In this document: in pieces, positions 26,245 to 35,315 of the stretch
Layout: the number at the start of each line of letters is the position of its first letter
Numbering within the stretch: position 1 is the stretch's first letter
DNA from: Planctomycetota bacterium
Lineage (GTDB): Bacteria > Planctomycetota > Planctomycetia > Pirellulales > Pirellulaceae
Length of the DNA: 64,000 nt
Direction: 5' to 3'
Assembly: GCA_027619595.1 (NCBI GenBank)
Contig: JAQCHP010000004.1
Span: forward strand, 1 to 64,000
Notes under the pieces: generated by a model
The model's database searches: none
Seen by the model: only the letters and a program-made list of their open reading frames with translations
What the model was told of the DNA's origin: nothing
Program-made: the position numbers and the translations under genes

Positions 26245-27165
26245 ATGACTCACAAATCGATGACGGTCCATGAGCGAATGCCCGAACCGGCGCGCCGCTT
26301 GGTCAATCTGGTTCAGCAACTACTTCGTCAGGGCAAATCGCCAGCGGCGCATGCGATTCGCGATGGTCTGGCCTACGTGAACGGAACGTGCGTTCGAAAA
26401 GCCGAAATCACGCTACGGCCGGGCGACTTACTGGAGATTCGTCTACCTCCCGTCAAGGCCCCGATTGTCGCGCAAAAATCCCCCTTTCGGCAACCTCTGG
26501 AGATCGTCTACAACGACGAACACCTCATGGTTGTCAACAAGCCACCCGGTTTGCTGACAGTTCCTACGCCCTACAAAGAAAAGACCACGTTAATCTCTCT
26601 GGTCGACCGTTGGATTCAGGCTCAAGAATCTCTCGGTCAGGCGTATTGTGTCCATCGACTGGACCGTGGCGTTTCTGGATTGTTGGTGTTCGCTAAATGG
26701 CTAAAGATTGCCGAATTGCTGCGCGATCAATTTGAGGCGAGAAAGCCGCAACGACGCTACGTCGCGATTGTGGACGGGCTCGTCAAGCAAAAGCAGGGAA
26801 CGTTTCGCAGCTACATTGCGACCGACAAGAAAACGTTGCAACGTTATTCGACTCAAGACACCGAGGCGGGACAGCTAGCCATTACTCACTACTCGGTGCT
26901 GCATTCCACCTCCGACACATCAGCAGTAGAGGTGCGCCTCGAGACAGGTCGACGCAATCAGATTCGAGTCCACTTTTCAGAAGCAGGACACCCAATCCTT
27001 GGCGATGTGCGGTACGGCGCGTCGGATGAGCGTTCGACGCAATGGCCATTTCGGCGCCTCGCTTTGCACGCCGAGTCGCTGGGATTTGTCCATCCAATGC
27101 TCCGCCAGCCTTTGGAATTTCACGCAACGGTGCCCACAGAGTTTACGCGATTTATGCCCAAGTAG
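26245..27165 (+). CDS. RluA-family 23S rRNA/tRNA pseudouridine synthase
   Basis: A cytoplasmic RNA-modifying enzyme of about 306 residues. The N-terminal part (about 15-75) has the S4-like RNA-binding pattern around LRQGKSPAAHAIRDGLAYVN. The catalytic domain has YCVHRLDRGVSGLLVFAK, with the catalytic aspartate in HRLDR, then ETGRRNQIRVHFSEAGHPILGD split over the uridine pocket. ATG at 26245 is the likeliest start. It is unrelated in function to the nucleoside salvage genes around it, although free pseudouridine is a nucleoside. It is convergent with deoC, whose stop is 15 bases away. The target uridines cannot be told. Confidence 0.9.
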   Translation: MTHKSMTVHERMPEPARRLVNLVQQLLRQGKSPAAHAIRDGLAYVNGTCVRKAEITLRPGDLLEIRLPPVKAPIVAQKSPFRQPLEIVYNDEHLMVVNKPPGLLTVPTPYKEKTTLISLVDRWIQAQESLGQAYCVHRLDRGVSGLLVFAKWLKIAELLRDQFEARKPQRRYVAIVDGLVKQKQGTFRSYIATDKKTLQRYSTQDTEAGQLAITHYSVLHSTSDTSAVEVRLETGRRNQIRVHFSEAGHPILGDVRYGASDERSTQWPFRRLALHAESLGFVHPMLRQPLEFHATVPTEFTRFMPK

Positions 27166-27180
27166 AGCCAATCGCCGAAA

Positions 27181-27918
27181 TCAATATCCAACTGAATTGG
27201 TTCGTGCGAATCCTACGGCAGGTAAAGACAGACGAGACCGCCATTCGTCCAAAACTTCTTGAGTGCGGCTAGTCCCGCATCGTGATGCCCCCAGTTCGCG
27301 CATCGACAGGGCCGTATCAATGTCCCTAACGCCGCCCGCCGCCTTCACCTGAACAGTCTCAGGCACATGCTGCCGCATGAGCCTGACATCGTCGAACGTC
27401 GCACCAGTTGGGCCAAATCCCGTCGAAGTCTTGACCCAGTCGGCGCACAATTCAGTCGCGATTTCACACAGGCGAATCTTGTGCTCGTCCTGCAGATAAC
27501 AGTTTTCGAAAATCACTTTGACTTTCCGCGCAGACCCATGCGCCACTTGCACTACCGCGTCAATATCCTTTTTTACATAATCCCATTGAGCACTGAGGAC
27601 CTGGGATATATTGACAACCATATCGAGCTCTTCGCATCCGTCGCGAACAGCCTGGTCTGCTTCTGCGCACTTCACACTTGTCGTATGGCCTCCGTGTGGG
27701 AACCCAATGGTTGTACTGGCCTTCACGCTACTTCCACGGAGCAATCTGACGCATTCGGAAACGTAGAACGGCATGGTACAGACACTCGCGACGTCGTAGG
27801 CAATCGCGAGTTGGCATCCTCGTTCCAAATCCTCTTGGGTCAGGTTGGGCGTTAGAATCGCGTGATCGATCATCTTTGAAATAGATCGATACGTGATCCC
27901 GTCCGTCGTGGGTTCCAT
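27181..27918 (-). CDS. deoC: Deoxyribose-phosphate aldolase
   Basis: An enzyme of about 245 residues cleaving deoxyribose-5-phosphate to glyceraldehyde-3-phosphate and acetaldehyde, the last step in deoxynucleoside catabolism. Signatures are MIDHAILTPNLTQEDLE, TTIGFPHGG, the proton-relay aspartate in EELDMVVNI, the Schiff-base lysine in DWVKTSTGFGPTGAT, and the second lysine in VQVKAAGGVRD. ATG at 27918 has GAGGCAGA just upstream. A phosphopentomutase to link it to the phosphorylase is not in the window. It follows an APC permease on the same strand, 80 bases downstream. Confidence 0.94.
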   Translation of the reverse strand: MEPTTDGITYRSISKMIDHAILTPNLTQEDLERGCQLAIAYDVASVCTMPFYVSECVRLLRGSSVKASTTIGFPHGGHTTSVKCAEADQAVRDGCEELDMVVNISQVLSAQWDYVKKDIDAVVQVAHGSARKVKVIFENCYLQDEHKIRLCEIATELCADWVKTSTGFGPTGATFDDVRLMRQHVPETVQVKAAGGVRDIDTALSMRELGASRCGTSRTQEVLDEWRSRLSLPAVGFARTNSVGY

Positions 27919-27998
27919 TTCTGCCTCGCCATGATGAGTGTCCGGAAGTGCCGCCCACAAAGTCTGAGCGATCTTGATCGATAAACACGTGGCAATCG

Positions 27999-29426
27999 TT
28001 ACCGTTCGCCGCGATTGCGTTCAAATAAATTGAAGATCAACAAACCGACGAGCAGGGGGAGCACGGCCAGTACTGCCAGGGCTCGCGCGTAACACAAGCT
28101 CGAGTACAACATATAAACACAGGTCACACAGAACAACAACGGCGTTACCGGAAAAAACGGGACTGAAAATCCGCGATTCTGGTGAGGATAGGCTCGTCGC
28201 AAAACAAACAAAGAAACTCCCGTGGCGAGAAAAAACACCCAGAAGATCGGCGCAGAACCCGCCACAAGCGTCTCGAATCCTCCGTGATACCGTGTCCATG
28301 GCACAGCAGGTATGCCGACGCAGCCGAGCAATGTATCCAGCATGCCCCGTCCCCGACCCGTCCCGACAAGGCCAACCAAAATCGAAGAGACGGTTGCTTG
28401 GGCTAAGAGCGCTCGAAAGGGTACTCCTCGGTTTGGGTCCCACCAGGACAACCAGCGCAAGGAACGATGATCTACTCCTACGCATGCATAGACCCTTGCA
28501 CCAGTAAAGATCATCCCCTGAATTGCCCCAGCCGCCGAGATCATTACCAGCACCGTAATCGCCGTGGCGCCCCAATCGCCCAACGCGATCTGTAGCACAT
28601 CCGCCGCGGGAGTCTCACTTTTGCCGGCACCCTCAAAACCCAATACGCTTAGATAGGTCAGATTCACTAGCAGGTAAACGAGAGTTACAGCCCCGAGACC
28701 CAACGCCAAGGCACGCGGAAGGTTTCGATGAACGTCGCGCACCTCGGCCGCCACAAACGCGGCATCGTTCCAGCCACCAAACGCGTAAAGCACAAACACC
28801 AGGGTAAGTCCCCAATTCGATGCGTGTTGTCCGACGAAAGGATGACTGTCCGCGAGATTCTCGCGAGTACCCCAAACATAAATTCCCGAGAACACTAACA
28901 ACACCAAACCCAACAACTTGGTGCAACTCAAAAAATTTTGCATCCTCCGCCCCACCGACGTACCGCACAGATTGAACAGCGTCATCATGACGATCGCGAG
29001 CATTGCGGTTGCCGCCCGACCATTTTCGCTGAGCGGTACCAATCGTCCGGCATAGTCTGCAAATGCGTAAGACATCGCGCTCAGACTTCCGGTCAGTACG
29101 ACTGTAAGTTGCGCCCAAGCGAAGAGAAATCCAGTTTGCGGTCCAAATGCACTTCGCAGAAACGAATAGTCACCACCCTCCCGTCGATAACTCGTCGCTA
29201 ATTCGGCATAACACAACGCGCCGAGGAGCGACAGCGTCCCTCCGACAAGCCAGGCGACGATCGCCGACCACGGTCCGGAGCTATTTTGAAACACCATCGG
29301 CGGCGAGCGGAAGATGGCCGTTCCAACTACGATCCCCACGAGGATATTGAAAGTATCCCACAGACCGAGAGAAGCAACACGGTTACCCTGCAGCGGATCC
29401 ACACGGTCCGTTTCATCCCACTCCAT
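27999..29426 (-). CDS. APC-family amino acid permease
   Basis: A 475-residue inner-membrane transporter with about twelve to thirteen helices. The first helix has FNILVGIVVGTAIFRSPPMV, the glycine-rich substrate-binding break of the LAT/APC group. LLGALCYAELATSYRREGGDYSFL is split over helix 2 and its following loop, matching the conserved ELAT-x-P-x-AGG region (here RREGGDY). The C-terminus is short and basic. It lies 92 bases downstream of birA, so it could end the pyc-birA transcript. Substrate is not predictable; it differs from the larger APC permease at 9008-10972, which has a soluble tail. Confidence 0.88.
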   Translation of the reverse strand: MEWDETDRVDPLQGNRVASLGLWDTFNILVGIVVGTAIFRSPPMVFQNSSGPWSAIVAWLVGGTLSLLGALCYAELATSYRREGGDYSFLRSAFGPQTGFLFAWAQLTVVLTGSLSAMSYAFADYAGRLVPLSENGRAATAMLAIVMMTLFNLCGTSVGRRMQNFLSCTKLLGLVLLVFSGIYVWGTRENLADSHPFVGQHASNWGLTLVFVLYAFGGWNDAAFVAAEVRDVHRNLPRALALGLGAVTLVYLLVNLTYLSVLGFEGAGKSETPAADVLQIALGDWGATAITVLVMISAAGAIQGMIFTGARVYACVGVDHRSLRWLSWWDPNRGVPFRALLAQATVSSILVGLVGTGRGRGMLDTLLGCVGIPAVPWTRYHGGFETLVAGSAPIFWVFFLATGVSLFVLRRAYPHQNRGFSVPFFPVTPLLFCVTCVYMLYSSLCYARALAVLAVLPLLVGLLIFNLFERNRGER

Positions 29427-29518
29427 TTCAACCTCAAGTCAAATGGTCCTTTACAGTCCATGAGCTGAGTCACTACGCAGCTAAAATAGAACCGTGCTTG
29501 CCGATACGCCGTCTACCG

Positions 29519-30328
29519 TCAGCCACAATCGAAAGCAATCACTTCGCCCGAATGCACCGCATGTGTGCGTTGGTTTGCATCAGCAACCAGCAAGGCACCG
29601 TTTGATTGAGTTCCGCGACATATGCCTATAATGTCCCCAGATGCGGTTTGCAGTCGAACGGATTTACCTCGCAATAAGCAGAAGCGTTCCCATGGCATGC
29701 TTTCCGACCAGCTCGGAAAACATTGACGGTCGAATACGTCGTTCATTCGGTCAAGTATGGCGGAGAGTACATCGCTGGGGTGGCAGGCGTTTGCTGCGAC
29801 AGCCTGTAGAGAAATTGCGCGCGACTGCACTTCTTGGGGGGCATTATCGAAAGAGTTGTTCACATTCACGCCGATTCCGATCACATGCATTCCCTTGGGG
29901 TCGCCGGGTGCTTCGATGAGGATTCCGGCGATCTTTCGTTGCCGAATGTAAACATCGTTCGGCCACTTGAGACGAACAGGATCGCAGCCACAGAGCGGCT
30001 CTAAGGCCTCACACACCACAGCTCCTACGAGCAGCGAGAGCGGCGCACTACCCTCTCTTACTGGTGGCATTTCCCACAGGAGCGAAAACGTTAGCGCCCC
30101 TTGAGTGCTGTACCACATATGGCTGCCGCGTCCTCGACCACTTTCTTGTTCCTCTGCCAGAATCAAATAGGGCCAGGGACACGCCGGAAGAGATTCCGGA
30201 AGAGATTTGAGACGACGCAAACCGTGAGCATTCGTGGAATCCAAACTTGAATGATACTCAGCACCGCTGAGCCACGGATGCGCCAATGATCGCTGCCAAA
30301 CGTCAGGAATTTCCGTCGTGTCGCGCAT
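29519..30328 (-). CDS. birA: Biotin-[acetyl-CoA-carboxylase] ligase, monofunctional
   Basis: A 269-residue ligase that activates biotin with ATP and transfers it to carrier lysines. The biotinyl-AMP loop reads ESGRGRGSHMWYS, followed by LTFSLLW, VRLKWPNDVYIRQRKIAGIL and HVIGIGVNVNN, the full catalytic-core set. There is no N-terminal helix-turn-helix, so it is not the repressor type. The C-terminal SH3-like domain ends GEVIAFDCG. The gene starts 19 bases after the stop of pyruvate carboxylase, which is the obvious substrate and probably shares its transcript. Confidence 0.93.
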   Translation of the reverse strand: MRDTTEIPDVWQRSLAHPWLSGAEYHSSLDSTNAHGLRRLKSLPESLPACPWPYLILAEEQESGRGRGSHMWYSTQGALTFSLLWEMPPVREGSAPLSLLVGAVVCEALEPLCGCDPVRLKWPNDVYIRQRKIAGILIEAPGDPKGMHVIGIGVNVNNSFDNAPQEVQSRAISLQAVAANACHPSDVLSAILDRMNDVFDRQCFPSWSESMPWERFCLLRGKSVRLQTASGDIIGICRGTQSNGALLVADANQRTHAVHSGEVIAFDCG

Positions 30329-30347
30329 AGTTGCTCAGGCAGGCTTC

Positions 30348-33300
30348 CTATTCGAAAACAAGAAGTAGGTCACCGGTCTCGACTTGGCTACCCGGTTTGA
30401 CACACAGTTGAGCAATCTTACCCTCACGCTCGGCATTGATCGTCGTCTCCATTTTCATGGCTTCGATGCTGATCAGCCGTTGCCCTTTTTGGATGGTATC
30501 CCCCACAGCCACACTCACAGTAACGACCATTCCTGGCATCGCGGAACCAACGTGCTTCGGGTTGTCGGCGTCCGCCTTTTCTGCTCGTTCTGCCGTAACT
30601 TCCAGCCCCAGGTCGAGTACTGAGATGTCACGTGGCACACCATTGACCTCAAAGTACACCGTTCGAAAACCATCGGGATGCGGACTCCCCTCAGTAACAT
30701 ATTTGATAATGAGAGTCTTTCCCTTTTCGATATCAACTGCGAATTCTTGACCGGGCGCGAGACCGTAGAAAAATATCGGTGTGGGGATACCGCTCACATC
30801 GCCATACTTTTCTTCGTGCTTCGCAAACTCCTCAAACACTTTGGGGTACAGGAGGTGGGAGGAAAGTTCTTGCCGGCTCGGAGTTCGTCCCAGGATCTTT
30901 TCGAGATCCTGAGTGGCGGCAGCAAAGTCGGCTGGCGGCAACACTTCTCCTGGCCGGCCTAGCATCGGCGCTTGATCGCGCAGGATCCGCTGCTGCACCG
31001 CTTCTGGAAATCCACCGGGTGGCTGTCCCATTCGTCCACCGAGCAAATCGAGCACGGAAGCCGGATACGACAGTTCGCGACTACCATGAACAACTTCGTC
31101 AGGACTGACTTCGTTGGCAACCATGAACAATGCCATGTCACCCACGGCCTTCGATGTGGGTGTCACCTTCACAATGTCACCAAACATCATGTTCACTTGT
31201 GCGTAGACTTGGCACACTTCGTGCCAACGATCGGCCAAGCCCAAAGCGAGCGCTTGTTGATACAGGTTCGTGTACTGACCACCGGGCATTTCATGTTCAT
31301 AGAGATCGGCAGTGGCTGGCAGTACCTGCTGGTCGAATGGCAGGTAAAATCCGCGAACAGCCCGCCAATAGTCGGCCAGCAGGTCAATTTTCCGAGTATC
31401 GAGTTCCGTTTCTCGATCGGAGAAACGGAGAGCCTCCACCAGCGTGTTCAAATTCGGCTGAGAGGTACTTCCGGAAAGGGGTGCCATCGCAGCGTCGGCG
31501 ATATCAAGCCCTTCCTCCGCTGCATTCAAGATGGCAGCGGCCTGAATTCCTGCTGTATCGTGAGTGTGAAAATGAATGGGAATTCCGATCTCTTGCTTGA
31601 GCGTCCTCACGAGCAATCGTGCGGCACTTGGTTTGCACAATCCAGCCATATCCTTAATGGCCAAAATATGCGTTCCCATCCGTTCCAATTTTTTGGCCAA
31701 ATCGACGTAATATTTGAGGCTGTACTTGGCGCGATTGGGATTCAATATGTCGCCGGTATAGCAAATCGCCGCTTCGCAAATGGCGTCGGTCTTCAGGATA
31801 GAATCGATCGAGGCCTGCAAATTGGGCAGCCAATTCAAAGCGTCAAAAACCCGAAATACGTCGATCCCAGCTGCGGCAGCCTCTTGTACGAAACAATCGA
31901 CAACATTGTCAGGATAATTCGTGTATCCCACCGCGCTGGATGCACGCAACAACATCTGAAACAGGATGTTGGGAACGAGCGTCCGCATTTGCTCTAATCG
32001 CAACCAGGGGGACTCCTTGAGGAATCGCATGGAAGTATCAAAGGTCGCTCCGCCCCACATTTCGAGCGAAAACAATTCTGGCGCGCCGTGAGCATAGGCC
32101 GGCGCAATATTCAGCAGGTCATTTGTTCGCAACCGTGTCGCAAATAGCGACTGATGTGCATCGCGAAATGTCGTATCCGTGATTAGGAGCGGCTTGTGTT
32201 CGCGAATCCATTGGCAGAATTTCGTGGGGCCCATTTGCTGGAGCTTCTGGCGATATCCTGTGGGCAATTCATGTTGGCTCCAATCGGGCACAGGCGCGGC
32301 GTTCGAACGCGTGGACTTGGGCAAACCCTTCAACAGAGGATTACCGTTCACGGTAACATCTGCCAGGAAGCTTAAGAGCCGTGTGGCCCGGTCCTGCTGT
32401 GCTCGGAATTCAAAGAGCGACGGGGTCTCGTCAATGAATCGCGTCGTGCATTCACCGTTAAGGAAATCGGGATGGGAGATTAATTTCGCAAGGAACGGCA
32501 GATTTGTCTTCACACCACGAACGCGAAATTCATTCAGGCAGCGATCCATACGGCTTACGGCGTCTTGGAACCGCCGTCCCCACGCCGTGACCTTCACGAG
32601 CAGCGAATCATAAAACGGATTCACGACGGCTCCTGAATAAGCACTCCCTGCGTCCAGTCGAATTCCCATACCGCTCGCAGAACGATAGTGCGCAATCCTC
32701 CCGTAGTCTGGCAGGAACTGATTTTCGGGATCTTCCGTCGTCACGCGACACTGCACGGCGAACCCGTGCGTAGTCACGTCCGTTTGGTTAGAAATCCCAA
32801 TATCAGGATGGGCGAGCGGAACGCCGGCCGCAATCAGGATCTGCGACTTGACGATATCAATCCCCGTGACCTGTTCCGTCACCGTGTGCTCTACCTGAAC
32901 TCGCGGGTTCACTTCAATGAAGTAAAACAGGTTCGTGTCGGTATCTAAAAGGAACTCCACCGTGCCGGCATTTTGGTAGTCGACTGCTTGGCCGATTTTC
33001 AGAGCCGCTTGGCAAAGTTCGTCGCGCCGTTCCGGTGACAATTGCGGCGCCGGAGCAATCTCCACAACTTTCTGATGTCGCCGCTGTACAGAACAGTCGC
33101 GCTCGTAGAGGTGAACCAAATTGCCGTGTTGATCTCCCAGCAACTGCACTTCGATATGTCGAGCGTGGCGGATATATTTTTCGAGGAAGACATCGCCGCT
33201 CCCAAAAGCGGCGGCGGCCTCACGCTGCGCCTGGCGAAAGGAGGCCGAAAAATCTTTGGCCTCGTGGACCACACGCATGCCCCGGCCACCACCACCGTGA

Positions 33301-33794
33301 GCCGCCTTCAAGATTACAGGATACCCAATCTCCGCCGCCTTTTGTTCCCCGATTTGCTCGCTTTCAATCGGTTGTTCCGTGCCCCCCAAGATGGGCACGC
33401 CCGCCTTGAGTGCCAGGGCGCGAGCGGAGGTCTTATTGCCCAGTTTGCGCAAGACATCTGGCTTAGGTCCCACAAAAATAATCCCAGCCGCTGCACAGGC
33501 GTCCGCGAAATCGGGGTTCTCCGAAAGGAAACCGTAACCAGGATGGATGGCATCAATCCGATGTTTCTCGGCCAGTTCAATAATCGAAGGAATATCTAAG
33601 TAGGCCCGAATCGGTTCGCCTGCCGTACCAATTTGATAGGCCTCTTCCGCCTTGAATCGATGAAGGGCAAAACGGTCTTCGTGCGTATAGATGGCGACGT
33701 TGGAAATGCCCAGCTCGTGTGCACTGCGAAATACTCGAATTGCTATTTCGCTTCGATTGGCGACCAATAAGCGGCGAATTGATTTCATGGACAT
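30348..33794 (-). CDS. pyc: Pyruvate carboxylase
   Basis: A 1148-residue single-chain anaplerotic enzyme converting pyruvate, bicarbonate and ATP to oxaloacetate. The N-terminal biotin carboxylase domain (about 5-460) has KAAHGGGGRGMRVV and FIEVNPRVQVEHTVTE. The carboxyltransferase barrel (about 530-800) starts ITDTTFRDAHQSLFATRLRT and carries the catalytic lysine in HILAIKDMAGLCKP and the metal-binding histidines in PIHFHTHDTAG. The C-terminal biotinyl domain has EAMKMETTI with the biotinylated lysine K1114. AAGG six bases before the third codon suggests that the ATG at 33788 could be the true start. It is divergent from the small GTPase gene. Confidence 0.97.
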   Translation of the reverse strand: MSMKSIRRLLVANRSEIAIRVFRSAHELGISNVAIYTHEDRFALHRFKAEEAYQIGTAGEPIRAYLDIPSIIELAEKHRIDAIHPGYGFLSENPDFADACAAAGIIFVGPKPDVLRKLGNKTSARALALKAGVPILGGTEQPIESEQIGEQKAAEIGYPVILKAAHGGGGRGMRVVHEAKDFSASFRQAQREAAAAFGSGDVFLEKYIRHARHIEVQLLGDQHGNLVHLYERDCSVQRRHQKVVEIAPAPQLSPERRDELCQAALKIGQAVDYQNAGTVEFLLDTDTNLFYFIEVNPRVQVEHTVTEQVTGIDIVKSQILIAAGVPLAHPDIGISNQTDVTTHGFAVQCRVTTEDPENQFLPDYGRIAHYRSASGMGIRLDAGSAYSGAVVNPFYDSLLVKVTAWGRRFQDAVSRMDRCLNEFRVRGVKTNLPFLAKLISHPDFLNGECTTRFIDETPSLFEFRAQQDRATRLLSFLADVTVNGNPLLKGLPKSTRSNAAPVPDWSQHELPTGYRQKLQQMGPTKFCQWIREHKPLLITDTTFRDAHQSLFATRLRTNDLLNIAPAYAHGAPELFSLEMWGGATFDTSMRFLKESPWLRLEQMRTLVPNILFQMLLRASSAVGYTNYPDNVVDCFVQEAAAAGIDVFRVFDALNWLPNLQASIDSILKTDAICEAAICYTGDILNPNRAKYSLKYYVDLAKKLERMGTHILAIKDMAGLCKPSAARLLVRTLKQEIGIPIHFHTHDTAGIQAAAILNAAEEGLDIADAAMAPLSGSTSQPNLNTLVEALRFSDRETELDTRKIDLLADYWRAVRGFYLPFDQQVLPATADLYEHEMPGGQYTNLYQQALALGLADRWHEVCQVYAQVNMMFGDIVKVTPTSKAVGDMALFMVANEVSPDEVVHGSRELSYPASVLDLLGGRMGQPPGGFPEAVQQRILRDQAPMLGRPGEVLPPADFAAATQDLEKILGRTPSRQELSSHLLYPKVFEEFAKHEEKYGDVSGIPTPIFFYGLAPGQEFAVDIEKGKTLIIKYVTEGSPHPDGFRTVYFEVNGVPRDISVLDLGLEVTAERAEKADADNPKHVGSAMPGMVVTVSVAVGDTIQKGQRLISIEAMKMETTINAEREGKIAQLCVKPGSQVETGDLLLVFE

Positions 33795-33978
33795 CCTTAC
33801 AAAGGGAGCAAATTCGATCGCGATCGCTCACGTACTCCCAATCCGGGAGCGATCGTACCCCCATCCTGCAACGGTACAGTTGCGACACCCAGCAGGCGTA
33901 CCGTCGTCGAGCGGGGACCGCTATCATAAGCGAAATCAGGCGAGGTCACTACGCAGTCAGCTCGGCAGGTCGCACAAA

Positions 33979-34479
33979 ATGCTACAAAAAAAGATGTGTA
34001 TGCTGGGAGCGTTCGCGGTGGGGAAAACCAGCCTCGTTTCCCGCTTCGTCCATAGCGTTTTTAGCGACCGGTACCTCACCACGGTGGGCGTCAAAATCGA
34101 TAAGGAAATCGTTTCGGTAGCCGGGGTCGACGTGATGATGATCCTGTGGGATATACACGGTGAGGACGACCTCCAGGAAGTTCGCCCCTCCTATCTGCGA
34201 GGAATGCATGGTTACTTACTTGTTTCGGATATTACTCGACCGGCGACGCTGCAAACTGCTCTGGAACTTCACGAACGGGCCCGAGGCGTGGTCGGGGATG
34301 TCCCCTGCGCCTTCCTGATCAATAAATGTGACTTAGTGGGTCCCCAAGAGACCGAATTGTTGATCGCTGGGCTCAATTTGCCCATGCGGTGTTTCGGCAC
34401 GAGCGCCCATAACGGAACTCACGTCGAGTCAGCCTTTGAGTTCTTGGCGGAACAGGTGTCCGGGGGATCGACGTCATGA
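33979..34479 (+). CDS. Ras-superfamily small GTPase, prokaryotic Rab-like type
   Basis: A 166-residue single-domain GTPase. All five nucleotide-binding motifs are present: P-loop GAFAVGKTS (G10-S18), switch threonine in YLTTVGVKI, switch II WDIHGEDDL (D58-G61), NKCD (115-118) and TSA (141-143). The residue after DxxG, the catalytic glutamine in Ras and Rab, is glutamate E62 here. There is no lipidation signal, GAP or Roadblock domain. ATG at 33979 opens the first strand directly. The stop overlaps the start of the next gene as ATGA, so the two products are made together. Bacterial relatives (MglA and Rup groups) act in polarity and signalling; the role here is unknown. Confidence 0.88.
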   Translation: MLQKKMCMLGAFAVGKTSLVSRFVHSVFSDRYLTTVGVKIDKEIVSVAGVDVMMILWDIHGEDDLQEVRPSYLRGMHGYLLVSDITRPATLQTALELHERARGVVGDVPCAFLINKCDLVGPQETELLIAGLNLPMRCFGTSAHNGTHVESAFEFLAEQVSGGSTS

Positions 34480-34889
34480 CGTTGCCGGACCGGCTGGTAC
34501 AAAGCCTCCTGAAAAACGCTTTCCACCTGCGGTATCCCGCATTCCTTGCAGTGACCCGCCAAGGCGTGATACGACAAGTTGGCGGCCATTGGAATCACTA
34601 TGCGATCGCCGTGCCTAGAATCATGGCCCCTGCCTGCGTTGAATTGCCATTCTTGGTTGGTTTGATCCCACTTTTGACACCTTTCGAATTCCTGCCGCGA
34701 TTGAATCTGGGACAAGATCGGTTTGTGGACATCTATCTCTTACCGGACGAGGACTTGGATTGGGTCCTCCTGGTAGATGCGGGTGACCAGAGTGCCGTAC
34801 AGCAATCCCAGCAGGCCAGACTCGAATCCCAGCAGCCAACTCGGGCTCGATCCGGTACATCGTCTCTCGCCGGCGCCGGCAATCGTTGA
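34476..34889 (+). CDS. Small sensor-like protein coupled to the GTPase
   Basis: A 137-residue protein translationally coupled to the small GTPase by a four-base overlap. The pattern FLAVTRQGVIRQVGGHWNHY, then PFLVGLIPLLTPFEFLPRLN, DRFVDIYLLPDEDLDWVLLV and DAGDQSAVQQSQQ resembles a PAS-like sensory domain followed by the start of a signalling helix. From memory, similar segments stand in front of cyclase or kinase domains in other bacteria, next to Rab-like GTPases. Here there is no output domain, and the last 30 residues are low-complexity Ser/Arg/Gln. It may sense a ligand and regulate nucleotide exchange or hydrolysis by the GTPase. Family assignment is tentative. Confidence 0.7.
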   Translation: MTLPDRLVQSLLKNAFHLRYPAFLAVTRQGVIRQVGGHWNHYAIAVPRIMAPACVELPFLVGLIPLLTPFEFLPRLNLGQDRFVDIYLLPDEDLDWVLLVDAGDQSAVQQSQQARLESQQPTRARSGTSSLAGAGNR

Positions 34890-34925
34890 GGCCTAGGCTT
34901 TCGCTCGAGTTCACTCCCCACAATA

Positions 34926-35312
34926 TTAAGTGGTCGAAGTCGTCGGCGGATTGGCCCGTACAAAATCCTGCAACGCCAGCGCAAGTTCTTCCATGATCCC
35001 TTCGAGATTGGGCTGCAAGCGGCGCACCTTGTCGAGATCGCGCAGCAGCGACGCTTCGTGCATGATGGCAGTAATATGCCAAAGTGGTCCCGCTCGAAAG
35101 TACCCCACAGCCCCACGCAACGAATGTATCGCCCGTTCGACTTCAGGAACGTCTTCCTGCTGTAACGCAATGCGCAGGCTGTCGATCATGCTGCCGTGCG
35201 ACTGCAGGTAAAGCTCTGCCAGATTCCGCAGCAGATGTACGCGGCCGTCCAAGGCACTCAGGGCTGCGGCAACGTCAAACGGAGGGACCGATTCCGAATC
35301 CTGACCCGACAC
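34926..35312 (-). CDS. HPt (histidine phosphotransfer) domain protein
   Basis: A 128-residue stand-alone phosphotransfer protein, helical throughout. The phospho-accepting histidine is H63 in RAIHSLRGAVGYFRA, matching the HPt consensus in which H is followed by x-L-K/R-G. It would relay phosphate between response-regulator receivers, but no kinase or receiver gene is in the window. The start is GTG at 35312, supported by GGAGGA seven bases upstream, which is formed by the last two codons of the preceding CelD-type gene. That arrangement couples its translation to that gene. It is convergent with the GTPase/sensor pair, 36 bases away. Confidence 0.82.
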   Translation of the reverse strand: MSGQDSESVPPFDVAAALSALDGRVHLLRNLAELYLQSHGSMIDSLRIALQQEDVPEVERAIHSLRGAVGYFRAGPLWHITAIMHEASLLRDLDKVRRLQPNLEGIMEELALALQDFVRANPPTTSTT

Positions 35313-35315
35313 AAA

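Noticed and set aside
30972-31997. 341-codon plus-strand frame within pyruvate carboxylase
   Set aside because: It is antisense to the conserved carboxyltransferase barrel, whose catalytic motifs are all in the minus-strand frame.
34621-35170. Minus-strand frames of 145-153 codons over the sensor-like gene and HPt gene
   Set aside because: They are shadows: one is antisense to the sensor-like gene coupled to the GTPase, and the other is out of frame with the HPt motif around H63.
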